A stretch of 64,000 nucleotides of DNA, from NCBI RefSeq assembly GCF_022869005.1, contig NZ_JALIEA010000010.1, forward strand, positions 32,771-96,770. Reading direction: 5' to 3'. The notes under the pieces were generated by a model that searched no databases, was not told the origin of the DNA, and saw only the letters and a list, made by a program, of their open reading frames with translations. Position 1 is the stretch's first letter, and each line of letters opens with the position of its first letter. The translations under genes and the position numbers were made by a program. The DNA is from Corynebacterium kalidii. Its GTDB lineage: Bacteria > Actinomycetota > Actinomycetes > Mycobacteriales > Mycobacteriaceae. Below are positions 16,375 through 27,870 of the stretch, piece after piece.

Positions 16375-17790
16375 ATGGAACTGAAGACGCACACCCGGAC
16401 GCTCACCGGGTGGGGACGAACCGCGCCCACCTCGGCCGAGGTCCTCGCCACCCCTGATGTCGACATCATCTCCGCCGCCGTCGCCCAGGTCGCCGACGAC
16501 AACGCCGACAAGCCCGACCACCTCAAGCGCGGCGTCATCGCCCGCGGCATGGGCCGGTCCTACGGCGACCCCGCCATGAACGGCGGTGGCCTGGTGATCG
16601 ACATGCAGCAGCTCAACCGCATCCACTCCATCGACCCGGACACCGCCCTGGTCGACGTGGACGCCGGCGTCACCCTCGACCAGCTGATGAAGGCCGCGCT
16701 GCCCTCCGGCCTGTGGGTCCCGGTCCTGCCCGGCACCCGCCAGGTCACCATCGGCGGGGCCATCGGCCCGGACATCCACGGCAAGAACCACCACTCCGCC
16801 GGTTCCTTCGGCGACCACGTGGTCTCCATGGAACTGCTCGTCGCCGACGGACGTGTCCTGCACCTCGAACCGGAGGGCTCCGCGGACGACCCCGACGGCA
16901 CCCTGTTCTGGGCCACCGTCGGTGGCATGGGCCTGACCGGCATCATCCTGCGGGCCACGATCCGGATGACGAAGACGGAGACCGCCTACTTCCTGGCGGA
17001 CACCGACCGCACCGACACCCTCGACGAGACCATCGCCGCACACTCCGACGGCTCCGAGGTCAACTACACCTACTCGTCGGCCTGGTTCGACTGCATCTCC
17101 CCCGCCCCGAAACTGGGCCGGGCGACGATCTCCCGCGGCTCGCTGGCCACCCTGGACCAGCTCAAGGAGTACGCCCCGAAGCTGGCGGCGGACCCGCTGA
17201 AGTTCAACGCCCCGCAGCTGATGACCGTGCCGGACATCTTCCCGTCCTTCACCCTGAACAAGCTGACGCTGTCCGCCGTGGGCCTGGCGTACTACACGAT
17301 GGGTGCCCCGGCGAAGAACCAGGTCAAGAACCTCACGCAGTTCTACCAGCCGCTCGACCTCATCGGGGAGTGGAACCGCGGCTACGGGTCGAAGGGCTTC
17401 CTCCAGTACCAGTTCGTGGTGCCGACCGAGGCCGTGGAACCGTTCAAGGACATCATCCGCGACATCCAGGCGTCCGGCCACTACTCCGCGCTGAACGTGT
17501 TCAAGCTCTTCGGCGAGGGCAACCGTGCACCGCTGAGCTACCCGATGCCCGGCTGGAACGTGTGCGTGGACTTCCCGATCCGTCCGGGTCTCGGCGCCTT
17601 CCTGGACAAGCTCGACCAGCGCGTCATGGAGTTCGGCGGCCGCCTCTACCTGGCCAAGGAGTCGCGTACCTCCGCCGAGAACTTCCACAGGATGTACCCG
17701 GGCCTGGAGGGCTGGCTGGAGACCCGCCGGTCCATCGACCCCACGGGCGTCTTCGCCTCCGACATGTCCCGCCGCCTCGAGCTCAACTAG
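16375..17790 (+). CDS. dprE1: Decaprenylphosphoryl-beta-D-ribose 2'-oxidase DprE1
   Basis: DprE1 is an FAD-dependent oxidase that converts decaprenyl-phospho-ribose to the 2'-keto intermediate, first half of DPA synthesis for arabinan. The 471-residue protein has the FAD-binding region [15 protein letters not shown] (58-72) and [25 protein letters not shown]. Cys397 in GWNVCVDFP aligns with Cys387 of M. tuberculosis, the residue attacked by benzothiazinones. TAGGGT (16362-16367) lies 7 nt before the ATG, so it is probably leaderless. dprE2 follows 24 nt downstream. Confidence 0.97.
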   Translation: MELKTHTRTLTGWGRTAPTSAEVLATPDVDIISAAVAQVADDNADKPDHLKRGVIARGMGRSYGDPAMNGGGLVIDMQQLNRIHSIDPDTALVDVDAGVTLDQLMKAALPSGLWVPVLPGTRQVTIGGAIGPDIHGKNHHSAGSFGDHVVSMELLVADGRVLHLEPEGSADDPDGTLFWATVGGMGLTGIILRATIRMTKTETAYFLADTDRTDTLDETIAAHSDGSEVNYTYSSAWFDCISPAPKLGRATISRGSLATLDQLKEYAPKLAADPLKFNAPQLMTVPDIFPSFTLNKLTLSAVGLAYYTMGAPAKNQVKNLTQFYQPLDLIGEWNRGYGSKGFLQYQFVVPTEAVEPFKDIIRDIQASGHYSALNVFKLFGEGNRAPLSYPMPGWNVCVDFPIRPGLGAFLDKLDQRVMEFGGRLYLAKESRTSAENFHRMYPGLEGWLETRRSIDPTGVFASDMSRRLELN

Positions 17791-17814
17791 AGCCTGTTTA
17801 GGAGAGTCTTTCCA

Positions 17815-18573
17815 ATGATCAACGCTGTGGGTAAGCCCCAGTCCATCCTGCTGCTCGGCGGCGCCTCCGACATGGGCCTCGCCGTGGTCGAGGAGTTCCT
17901 GACCCGTGGCCCGGCCCGTGTGGTGCTGGCCGCCCGCCCCGGCGAGGACCTGTCCTCCGCCGTGGAACGTATGGAGGCCGCGGGCGCCTCCGCCGTGGAG
18001 ACCGTCGGCTTCGACGCCACCGACTTCGACTCCCACCCGGCCGTCTTCGACGAGATCTGGGCCGGTGGCGACATCGACCTGGCCGTCGTCGCCTTCGGTG
18101 TGCTCGGTGACAACGAGGTGCAGTGGACCGACCAGAAGCAGGCCGTGCTCGCCGCCCAGGTGAACTACACCGGCGCCGTCTCGGTCGGTGTGCTGCTGTC
18201 CAACCGGATGAAGGCCCAGGGCCACGGCCAGATCGTGGTCTTCTCGTCGGTCGCCGGTGAGATGGTGCGACGCTCGAACTTCGTCTACGGCTCCACGAAG
18301 GCCGGCGTGGACGGTTTCTACCGCATGCTCGGCGAGGCGTTGCGTGGCACCGGGGTGAAGGTGCTGACCGTGCGCCCCGGCCAGGTGCGCACGAACATGA
18401 CCGCCGGGCTGGACGACGCCCCGCTGACCGTGGACAAGACCGACGCCGCGAAGGCCGTCGCCGCAGGTGTCGACGGCGGCAAGCCGGTCATCTGGATCCA
18501 CCCGCTGTTCCGCCCGATCATGCTGATCCTGAAGAACCTGCCGCAGTTCATCGTGCGGCGCCTGCCGCTGTAG
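17815..18573 (+). CDS. dprE2: Decaprenylphosphoryl-2-keto-ribose reductase DprE2
   Basis: DprE2 is an SDR that reduces the keto intermediate made by DprE1 to decaprenyl-phospho-arabinose, the arabinan donor. The 252-residue sequence has the cofactor motif LLLGGASDMG (13-21), FSSVAGE around residues 143-149, and the catalytic Tyr158-x3-Lys162 (YGSTK). The ending PLFRPIMLILKNLPQFIVRRLPL is the typical membrane-associating tail. Shine-Dalgarno AGGAGAG precedes the ATG. Operon with dprE1. Confidence 0.96.
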   Translation: MINAVGKPQSILLLGGASDMGLAVVEEFLTRGPARVVLAARPGEDLSSAVERMEAAGASAVETVGFDATDFDSHPAVFDEIWAGGDIDLAVVAFGVLGDNEVQWTDQKQAVLAAQVNYTGAVSVGVLLSNRMKAQGHGQIVVFSSVAGEMVRRSNFVYGSTKAGVDGFYRMLGEALRGTGVKVLTVRPGQVRTNMTAGLDDAPLTVDKTDAAKAVAAGVDGGKPVIWIHPLFRPIMLILKNLPQFIVRRLPL

Positions 18574-18612
18574 GACAGTTCCGCCGCTCACGAACGGAAG
18601 AGGCAATATCCA

Positions 18613-18650
18613 TTCGCGTTGACATCGACGCGAACGGATCATGGTATAAA
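18613..18650 (+). promoter_or_regulatory. fic promoter with inverted-repeat operator
   Basis: TATAAA at 18645-18650 lies 8 nt before the fic ATG, and TTGACA occurs at 18619-18624. A perfect 7-bp inverted repeat TTCGCGT-N8-ACGCGAA spans 18613-18634 across the -35 element. The octamer CGAACGGA occurs twice (about 18591 and 18631). The spacer between TTGACA and TATAAA is 20 nt, longer than ideal, so the -10 element alone may carry the activity. Confidence 0.55.
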
Positions 18651-18658
18651 CGTATTCC

Positions 18659-19855
18659 ATGTCGTCATGGCCGAACGTTTCCTACGAAACCCTGCCCTGG
18701 ACATCCCGTGCGCTGCTGTCGAATCGGGCGAGACGGCGCCAACCCACGCACTACACGTCCGCCACTCCTCCACGGATATCGGAACTCGAGCATGTGTCGG
18801 CCCATCTCACTGAGGCCAATCTGACCCTCGCTGACGAGGCGACGATCGCGGCCACCAGGTTCGATGCGACAGAAGCGTCCGGTATCCTCCCCTTCGCCCC
18901 CCTCCTTCTCCGGGGCGAGTCCGTGGCGTCCTCCCGTATTGAACAGCTCACGTCATCGTCACGGAAAGTGATGGAGGCTGAACTGTTCGACGCCCCTTCG
19001 GGACGGACCGGGAATGCCGCATTGATCGCTGCCGCCACGGCCCAGATGACCGAAGCCATCGGTGCACAGGATCTCCCGACCCTCCAGTCCATTCTCACGA
19101 TGCACGAGCTGTTGCTGGGGCCCAGTGACCCCACGATCGCCGGAGTGTTCCGCGACACCCCGGTCTGGATCGGCGGCAGCGACAGCCACCCGGACGGCGC
19201 CCTGTTCGTACCCCCCGAGCCTGGCCGCGTTCCGGCTCTCATGGAGGACCTGGTGGTCTTCATGACGCGCCGCGATGTCCCCGCCCTCGTCCTCGCAGCG
19301 GTCAGCCATGCCCAGTTCGAGACCGTCCACCCGTTCGCCGACGGGAACGGCCGGACCGGACGTGCACTGATGCACAGGATCCTCCGTGCCCGTGGAGTGT
19401 CCCGGAACGGAACCCTCCCGCTCGCAGCCGGCATCCTCGAGGACCCCGAGTCCTACTTCGCAGCCCTGGACACCTACCGCGCCGGAGACATCAACGCGAT
19501 TGTCCAGCTGATCTCCCGGTCTGCACTGCGTGGTGCAGAGCTCGGGGAATGGCTGGGAGGCGAGTTGACCGCGATCCGGCATACCTGGACCGACAGGGTC
19601 CACGCCCGGAAAGACGCCGCCGACTGGAGGATCCTCGACATCCTGGTGCGCCAGCCGGTCGTCGACTCCGACATCATCTGCGGCGAACTCGGTCTCAGCC
19701 AGGTGAACACCCGGCGCGCGCTGGACCGGCTGGAGGAGGACGGGATCCTGGTCAGCTCACAGATCACCAGTTCACGGCGGGCATGGCGCAGCCCCGAGGT
19801 TCTCGAACTCCTGGACGAGTTCGCGGAACGCGCCGGGCGTCGCGGGATGCCGTGA
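18659..19855 (+). CDS. Fic-domain protein (putative AMP-transferase) with C-terminal winged helix
   Basis: The 398-residue protein has an N-terminal Fic_N-like helical part with SSRIEQ at residues 91-96, which corresponds to the inhibitory (S/T)xxxE(G/N) motif with Gln instead of Gly/Asn. The catalytic motif HPFADGNGRTGR is complete at 224-235, so it should transfer AMP (or another nucleotide) from NTP to a protein. A winged-helix domain (about 315-375, VVDSDIICGELGLSQVNTRRALDRLEEDGIL) is typical of the long Fic class and could bind its own promoter. It converges with the OYE gene with 3 bp between them. Confidence 0.9.
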   Translation: MSSWPNVSYETLPWTSRALLSNRARRRQPTHYTSATPPRISELEHVSAHLTEANLTLADEATIAATRFDATEASGILPFAPLLLRGESVASSRIEQLTSSSRKVMEAELFDAPSGRTGNAALIAAATAQMTEAIGAQDLPTLQSILTMHELLLGPSDPTIAGVFRDTPVWIGGSDSHPDGALFVPPEPGRVPALMEDLVVFMTRRDVPALVLAAVSHAQFETVHPFADGNGRTGRALMHRILRARGVSRNGTLPLAAGILEDPESYFAALDTYRAGDINAIVQLISRSALRGAELGEWLGGELTAIRHTWTDRVHARKDAADWRILDILVRQPVVDSDIICGELGLSQVNTRRALDRLEEDGILVSSQITSSRRAWRSPEVLELLDEFAERAGRRGMP

Positions 19856-19858
19856 GAG

Positions 19859-20935
19859 CTACCCCGCGAAGGGGTAGTCCGTGTACCCGTGCGCCCCGCC
19901 GACGTAGAACGTCGAGGAGTCCGGGGTGTTCAGCTCCAGGCCGTCCTTCCACCGCAGGACCAGGTCCGGGTTGGCGATGAACTGACGTCCGACCACCGCG
20001 GCGTCGGCCAGGTCGTCCTCGACGATGTGCCGTGCCTCGTCCAGCTCGGTGACGTGGCCGAACCCGCTGTTGAGCAGGAACGTCCCCGCGAACCTCGCGC
20101 GCAGGGCGGAGACGAGGTCACCGTCGATGTCGGCGTGCAGCACCGACAGGTACACCAGCCCGAGGTCACGGATTCCGTCAATCAGGGCGCCGTAGGTCGC
20201 CAGGACGTCCCCCCGGTCGTCCTCCGGGACGCCCTGCACACCGTGTTCCGGGGAGATGCGCAGTGCGGTGCGGTCGGCACCGATCTCGGCGGCCACCGCG
20301 CGCACCACCTCGACGGTGAGGCGGGCCCGGTTCTCCGGGGATCCCCCGTAGGCGTCGTCCCGGTGATTCGAGGACGCCGCGGTGAACTCGTGCAGCAGGT
20401 AGCCGTTCGCACCGTGGATCTCGACTGCGTCGACACCGGCGTCGACGGCCCGGCGTGCCCCGTCGACGAATTCCTGGACGATCCGCGGGATCTCGTCGGT
20501 GCCCAGAGCCCGGGGCACCACACCGTCGAGCTTGCCGGAGAACCCGCGGACCGGGCCGCCGGTACCGATCGCGCTGGGCGCCTCCGGCTCACCACCGCGC
20601 AGCAGGTCGGGGTGGGACGTCCGGCCACCGTGCATGATCTGCATCACCAGGGTGCCGCCCTCGGCGTGGACCGCCTCGGCGACCTGCGCCCACCCCTCCT
20701 GCTGTGCGGCGTCGGCGATACCGGCCTGGCCGGGGAAGGAGCGGTTGCTGAAGGCCGGGAACGTCCCCTCCGTCAGCACGAGGCCGGCGGAGGCCCGCTG
20801 CCGGTAGTACTCCACGTGGAGGTCGGTGGGGACGCCGTCCTCGTCCGCCCGCTGGCGGGTCAGCGCGGCCATGGTCACCCGGTTGGTGAGGTGGAGCGCG
20901 CCGGTGTCCAGCGGGTCGAAGAGTGAGGTCGTCAT
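19859..20935 (-). CDS. Old yellow enzyme family ene-reductase (FMN)
   Basis: This FMN-dependent, NAD(P)H-using alkene reductase has about 358 residues from ATG 20935. It contains [38 protein letters not shown], the substrate-binding [35 protein letters not shown] and [17 protein letters not shown] longer in-frame ATG at 20986 would add a low-complexity Thr/Ala/Pro stretch and is possible. Its promoter must lie in the same short region as the copper operator at 21045-21065, so it could respond to copper; that is inference. Confidence 0.9.
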   Translation of the reverse strand: MTTSLFDPLDTGALHLTNRVTMAALTRQRADEDGVPTDLHVEYYRQRASAGLVLTEGTFPAFSNRSFPGQAGIADAAQQEGWAQVAEAVHAEGGTLVMQIMHGGRTSHPDLLRGGEPEAPSAIGTGGPVRGFSGKLDGVVPRALGTDEIPRIVQEFVDGARRAVDAGVDAVEIHGANGYLLHEFTAASSNHRDDAYGGSPENRARLTVEVVRAVAAEIGADRTALRISPEHGVQGVPEDDRGDVLATYGALIDGIRDLGLVYLSVLHADIDGDLVSALRARFAGTFLLNSGFGHVTELDEARHIVEDDLADAAVVGRQFIANPDLVLRWKDGLELNTPDSSTFYVGGAHGYTDYPFAG

Positions 20936-21044
20936 CGTGGAAGTCGCGGGAGTCGTCGAAGTCGCTGTCGCGGGAGTTGTCGTCATTCCCGGAACAACCC
21001 GGCCGGCCCCGGTGGTATTCCCCGGCACGGCACCACCCCTTGCG

Positions 21045-21065
21045 ATATACCCCATGGGGGTATAC
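21045..21065. promoter_or_regulatory. CsoR-type copper operator
   Basis: The core CCCCATGGGG is a perfect palindrome at 21050-21059, flanked by TATA on the left and G-TATA on the right (ATACCCCATGGGGGTAT). This is the TAC-C-tract/G-tract-GTA arrangement of operators bound by the copper-responsive repressor CsoR. It lies 44 nt upstream of copZ. No csoR gene is present in the window. Confidence 0.75.
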
Positions 21066-21108
21066 AGTGGGCCCTGTCAAGGAGACAGAAGCAACCAAGG
21101 AGGACACC

Positions 21109-21318
21109 ATGACCACCATCACCAGGAACTACACCGTCGACGGCATGACCTGCGGACACTGCAAGGCGTCCGTCGAAGAGGAGATCGGCGGGATCACCGG
21201 CGTCACCTCCGTCGACGCCGAACTCTCCACCGGCACCGTCACGGTCACCGGCGAGGACCTCGACGACTCCACGGTCGCCGACGCCGTCGCCGAGGCCGGA
21301 TACAGCATCAGGAGCTGA
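21109..21318 (+). CDS. copZ: Copper chaperone CopZ (heavy-metal-associated domain)
   Basis: This is a 69-residue single HMA domain with the metal-binding motif GMTCGHC (residues 12-18) and the ferredoxin-like sequence [20 protein letters not shown] ... [10 protein letters not shown]. It carries Cu(I) in the cytoplasm to the adjacent P-type ATPase. A strong Shine-Dalgarno AAGGAGG precedes the ATG. It lies directly downstream of the CsoR-type operator, and the ATPase starts 2 nt after its stop. Confidence 0.94.
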   Translation: MTTITRNYTVDGMTCGHCKASVEEEIGGITGVTSVDAELSTGTVTVTGEDLDDSTVADAVAEAGYSIRS

Positions 21319-21320
21319 GC

Positions 21321-23648
<2,328 letters not shown>

Positions 23649-23658
23649 GTACAGCTGC

Positions 23659-25029
23659 TCACACCAGCGGGTTCCCCTCCGGGATCTGCCCGCAGGTGCT
23701 GGTCGGGGTCTCCCCGGCCACGCGGGCGTTCACCCACGGCACCATCTGCGTCGCCCACGCCGCCCCCGCCATCGCGTGACCGCCGGTGGGGATCTCGCGG
23801 TAGTCCACGTCCGTGCCGTCCTCGCAGTACTTCCGGGCCAGGGTGCGGGTGTCGCCGAGCAGCATCACCCCGTCACCGTCGCCGAGGACCGGGTGGGGCG
23901 GGGTGTCCTCGGCGGTACCGCCGCCGGCCTGCACCAGGAGCTGGGGGAACGGCGGGGTGTCGCGCAAGCCCATGTTCGTGTCGTCCAGGAGACGGCGCAC
24001 CTCGGGGATGGAGTCCGGGTCGGGGTACTCCGGCCGGATGATCTCGTCCCACCGCAGGTGCTCGTAGGCGTCGGAGGCGTCGCCGATGGCGACCCGGTCC
24101 ATGTCGGCGAAGACCTGCCGGCCGGTATCGGTGAGGTAGGGGTCCATGTCGACACCGTAGGCGCGGGTCAACCCCACCATGGCCATACCGACGACGCCGG
24201 ACCATCCACTCCCCTCGCCGGCGTAGGCCAGGTTGTGCTCGGGCCGCACCATGGTGCCGCCCTGGGCGACCCCGACAATGCCCTCCGCGACGTCCGGGGC
24301 GTAGCTCTCCGCCAGGATCGCCGCCCACCCCGCGCCGATCGACCCGCCGGAGTAGCCGACGAGGGCGGTGGGCGCGTCGGACGGGACGTCCGCCCCGGGC
24401 GTGCGGTGGGCCGCCCGGAGACCGTCGAGGATGATCTGCCCGTACTCGGGCCCGGCGGCGAAGATCTCCCGCTCGCCCTGGATGTCGGGCATCACGACGG
24501 TGTGCCCGGCCGCCAGCAGCGGTGCGACGAAGGCCAATTCGGCGAGCACGACCGCGCCCCCTTCGGTGACGTTCCCGGCCAGGACGCGCGACGGGCCGTC
24601 CTCGGGCCGCATGGAGTCGTAGAAGCTGGCGTACATCACGGTGCCGCCGGACGGTTCGACCGACGCCGGCGGGTGGATCACGCTGGTCACGGCGGCGGAC
24701 GGGTCGCCGAGGGAGTCGGTGGTGCGGTACTGCACCTGGGTGACCTGCAGCGGGGCGTCGAACTCCTCCATGCTCGCCGGGACGGTGCGCTGCTTCACCG
24801 GCGCCCCCGGTGCCAGGCCCCGGAGGTCACCGCCGTCGGGGAGGGAGAAGAAGGACCCGTCGTCCTGGACAGTCGGGATCTCCGCCGGGGCGGTGACGGG
24901 GGCGGACACCGTCGTCTCCCCCGGTGGGCCGTCGGCCGTCCCGGCGCAGGCGGGCGCCGCCCCGCCGACGAGGGCCAGGGCGACGAGTGTCGCCCACAGT
25001 GTCTTCCGTGTCTTCTTCGTGTCCCGCAT
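23659..25029 (-). CDS. Secreted lipase/esterase (secretory lipase family)
   Basis: The product has 456 residues. A signal peptide (basic start MRDTKKTRK, hydrophobic LWATLVALALVGGAAPA, cleavage near residue 28-30) precedes a mature enzyme with the nucleophile motif GYSGGS, an Asp region (DGDGVMLLGDTRTLARKYCEDGTDVDY) and the catalytic-type His in TGGHAMAG. Two Cys in the C-terminal part (YCED, STCGQ) may form a disulfide. The family is known from secreted triacylglycerol and polyester hydrolases of actinobacteria. It converges with copA (10 bp). Confidence 0.88.
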   Translation of the reverse strand: MRDTKKTRKTLWATLVALALVGGAAPACAGTADGPPGETTVSAPVTAPAEIPTVQDDGSFFSLPDGGDLRGLAPGAPVKQRTVPASMEEFDAPLQVTQVQYRTTDSLGDPSAAVTSVIHPPASVEPSGGTVMYASFYDSMRPEDGPSRVLAGNVTEGGAVVLAELAFVAPLLAAGHTVVMPDIQGEREIFAAGPEYGQIILDGLRAAHRTPGADVPSDAPTALVGYSGGSIGAGWAAILAESYAPDVAEGIVGVAQGGTMVRPEHNLAYAGEGSGWSGVVGMAMVGLTRAYGVDMDPYLTDTGRQVFADMDRVAIGDASDAYEHLRWDEIIRPEYPDPDSIPEVRRLLDDTNMGLRDTPPFPQLLVQAGGGTAEDTPPHPVLGDGDGVMLLGDTRTLARKYCEDGTDVDYREIPTGGHAMAGAAWATQMVPWVNARVAGETPTSTCGQIPEGNPLV

Positions 25030-25133
25030 CGTTCCTCCCGATCGTCAGTCAGTTGACGACACCGTAGCCACGGAATCCGGACTCCTCGGGGAGGTGCCGG
25101 TGTTCGGCGTGGCACCCCTCAGGAAGAAGGCCG

Positions 25134-25227
25134 TGACCTGCGACGGAGGATGCGACAATCCCGGATCCCATCATGGGACCCGGGATCATGGGAGAGAAAA
25201 CAGTGTGATTTCATCAGTATTGGCACG
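25134..25227. repeat. ~95-bp dispersed repeat, copy 1
   Basis: This stretch resembles 37583-37677 by eye. Shared blocks in the same order and spacing are TGACCTGC-R-ACGGAG, GGATCC, GATCAT, GGA and TGTGATTTCATC, followed by CACGG. A near-perfect inverted repeat (25159-25185, arms TCCCGG-A-TCCCAT and ATGGGA-C-CCGGGA) occupies the centre. It sits in the gap between the lipase and tetR genes. On the plus strand it ends in a GTG-led 24-codon frame beginning MISS; the other copy begins the same way. Confidence 0.6.
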
Positions 25228-25248
25228 GACGATCGTCACGGGCGGCCG

Positions 25249-25887
25249 TCACGCGCGCAGCAGTCCGCCGAGTGCCTGACCGACGACCGCACCGGCGAGT
25301 GCCCTGATCTCCGCCCCGTCCTGTCCGTCGCGGGGCCGGAACCACATCGCCGTACTGTTCAGGCTGCTCAACAGGACACGGGTCATCAGGCGCCGGTCGC
25401 CGTCGCGGATGCTGGCGTCGGCCACGCCGTCCTCCAGGACCTGCCGGAACATCACCTCGTACTCCTCGCGCAGCCCGTTGATCGTCCCCAGCACCTCCCG
25501 CTGCCGCTCCTTCAGCGCGGCGAACCGTTGGCCGGGAACACCCTGGTGGATCGCATTGTGGTAGCCGAGGTTCTGCATGAGGTTGACCAGGTGCGCCTCA
25601 CTCATGGCGGCGAGCCGCTCCGCACCGGTGCCGCCACCGGTGGAGAACGGTTCCACCACCCGCCGGACGTTCTTCATCCCCTCCTCGTACACGGCGAGGT
25701 AGATGTCGAACTTCGAGCGGTAGTAGTAGTAGACGCGCCCTTTCGTCGCCCCGATCTCCTCGGCGATGTCGTCGATGGTGGCGCGGTCGAATCCCCTGAG
25801 CTGGAAGACCTCGGCGGCGGCGTCGAGGATCTGACGACGCGCCTGATCATGGGCAGTGGTGTCCACACCGAAGGTCTCCGCTGTCAT
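25249..25887 (-). CDS. TetR-family transcriptional regulator
   Basis: The 212-residue protein has the N-terminal HTH RRQILDAAAEVFQLRGFDRATIDDIAEEIGATKGRVYYYYRSKFDIYLAVYEEGM, and its ligand-binding domain resembles regulators of lipid and steroid catabolism operons. It is the last gene of a same-strand cluster (thiolase 18 bp upstream) but has its own promoter: TACACT (25900-25895, minus) is 7 nt before the ATG. It is the natural candidate repressor of the 25906-31656 operon, acting at the palindromes near 31683-31752. Confidence 0.93.
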   Translation of the reverse strand: MTAETFGVDTTAHDQARRQILDAAAEVFQLRGFDRATIDDIAEEIGATKGRVYYYYRSKFDIYLAVYEEGMKNVRRVVEPFSTGGGTGAERLAAMSEAHLVNLMQNLGYHNAIHQGVPGQRFAALKERQREVLGTINGLREEYEVMFRQVLEDGVADASIRDGDRRLMTRVLLSSLNSTAMWFRPRDGQDGAEIRALAGAVVGQALGGLLRA

Positions 25888-25905
25888 GGTCTCCAGTGTA
25901 TACAG

Positions 25906-27045
<1,140 letters not shown>

Positions 27046-27060
27046 GGTCGTCTCTTTTCC

Positions 27061-27870
27061 TCAGTTCTCGGTGTCGTACAGGTTGACGGACATCGTGGTG
27101 GTCAGTCCGCCGTCAAGGGGGATCGTCGTGCCGGTGATGAAGGAACTCGCCGGGGACAGCAGGAATGTCACGAGCCCCACGGCGTCCTCGGGTCGTCCCA
27201 GCCGCCCGAGGGGGTTGGCCTCGTTCATCTCGTCGCCGTGCTCGTCGATGGCCCACTGCATCATCCTGGTGGGGAACGGTCCCGGCGCGATGGCGTTGAC
27301 CAGGACCGACGGTGCCAGTGTGGAGGCCATGTGCCTGGTCAGGTGGTGGACCGCCGCCTTCGACGCCGAGTACGAGTAGTTCTCGTAGTTCGGGACGGCC
27401 AGGCCGTCGATGGAGCCGATGTTGATGATGCGGGACGGGCCGGACGGGGTCGCCCCCGCACCGGCCTCGAGCAGTGGCCGCAGCAGCTGGGTGAGGATGA
27501 AGGGGGTCTTGACGTTCACCCCGAGCACCTTGTCCCAGGCGGACGGGGGGAACTCGTCGAAGGGGGCGCCCCAGGTCGCCCCGGCGTTGTTGACCAGTCC
27601 GTCGAGGTGGTCGATGAGTGCCCCGACCTGCTCGGCCAGGTCCCGGCACCCCTCCTCTGTGGAGATGTCGGCGGCGATGGCGTGCACGGTGCCGCCGATG
27701 CGGGACAACTCCCGCTGCGCCTCCTCGGCGGCCTCGGGTTTCCGCGTGGTCACCAGGACGGTCGCCCCGGAGCGCAGCAGGCCTTCGGCGATCATGCGCC
27801 CGATGCCCCGGGCGCCGCCGGTGACCAGGACGGTACGTCCCGAGATGTCGAACAGGTCTGGTGTGGTCAT
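27061..27870 (-). CDS. Short-chain dehydrogenase/reductase
   Basis: This classical SDR has 269 residues. The cofactor motif is TGGARGIGR, followed by NNAG, the catalytic Ser in NIGSIDG, Tyr-x3-Lys in YSASKAA and the C-terminal ITGTTIPLDGG. Its likely role in this operon is oxidation of a hydroxyacyl-CoA or related intermediate. The start overlaps the acyl-CoA ligase stop (ATGA, 27867-27870), giving translational coupling. GGAAGGC is a possible ribosome site. Confidence 0.92.
   Translation of the reverse strand: MTTPDLFDISGRTVLVTGGARGIGRMIAEGLLRSGATVLVTTRKPEAAEEAQRELSRIGGTVHAIAADISTEEGCRDLAEQVGALIDHLDGLVNNAGATWGAPFDEFPPSAWDKVLGVNVKTPFILTQLLRPLLEAGAGATPSGPSRIINIGSIDGLAVPNYENYSYSASKAAVHHLTRHMASTLAPSVLVNAIAPGPFPTRMMQWAIDEHGDEMNEANPLGRLGRPEDAVGLVTFLLSPASSFITGTTIPLDGGLTTTMSVNLYDTEN

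Noticed and set aside
16333..18660. 775-codon open frame on the minus strand opposite dprE1-dprE2
   Set aside because: It is antisense to two certain genes and has shadow-type composition.
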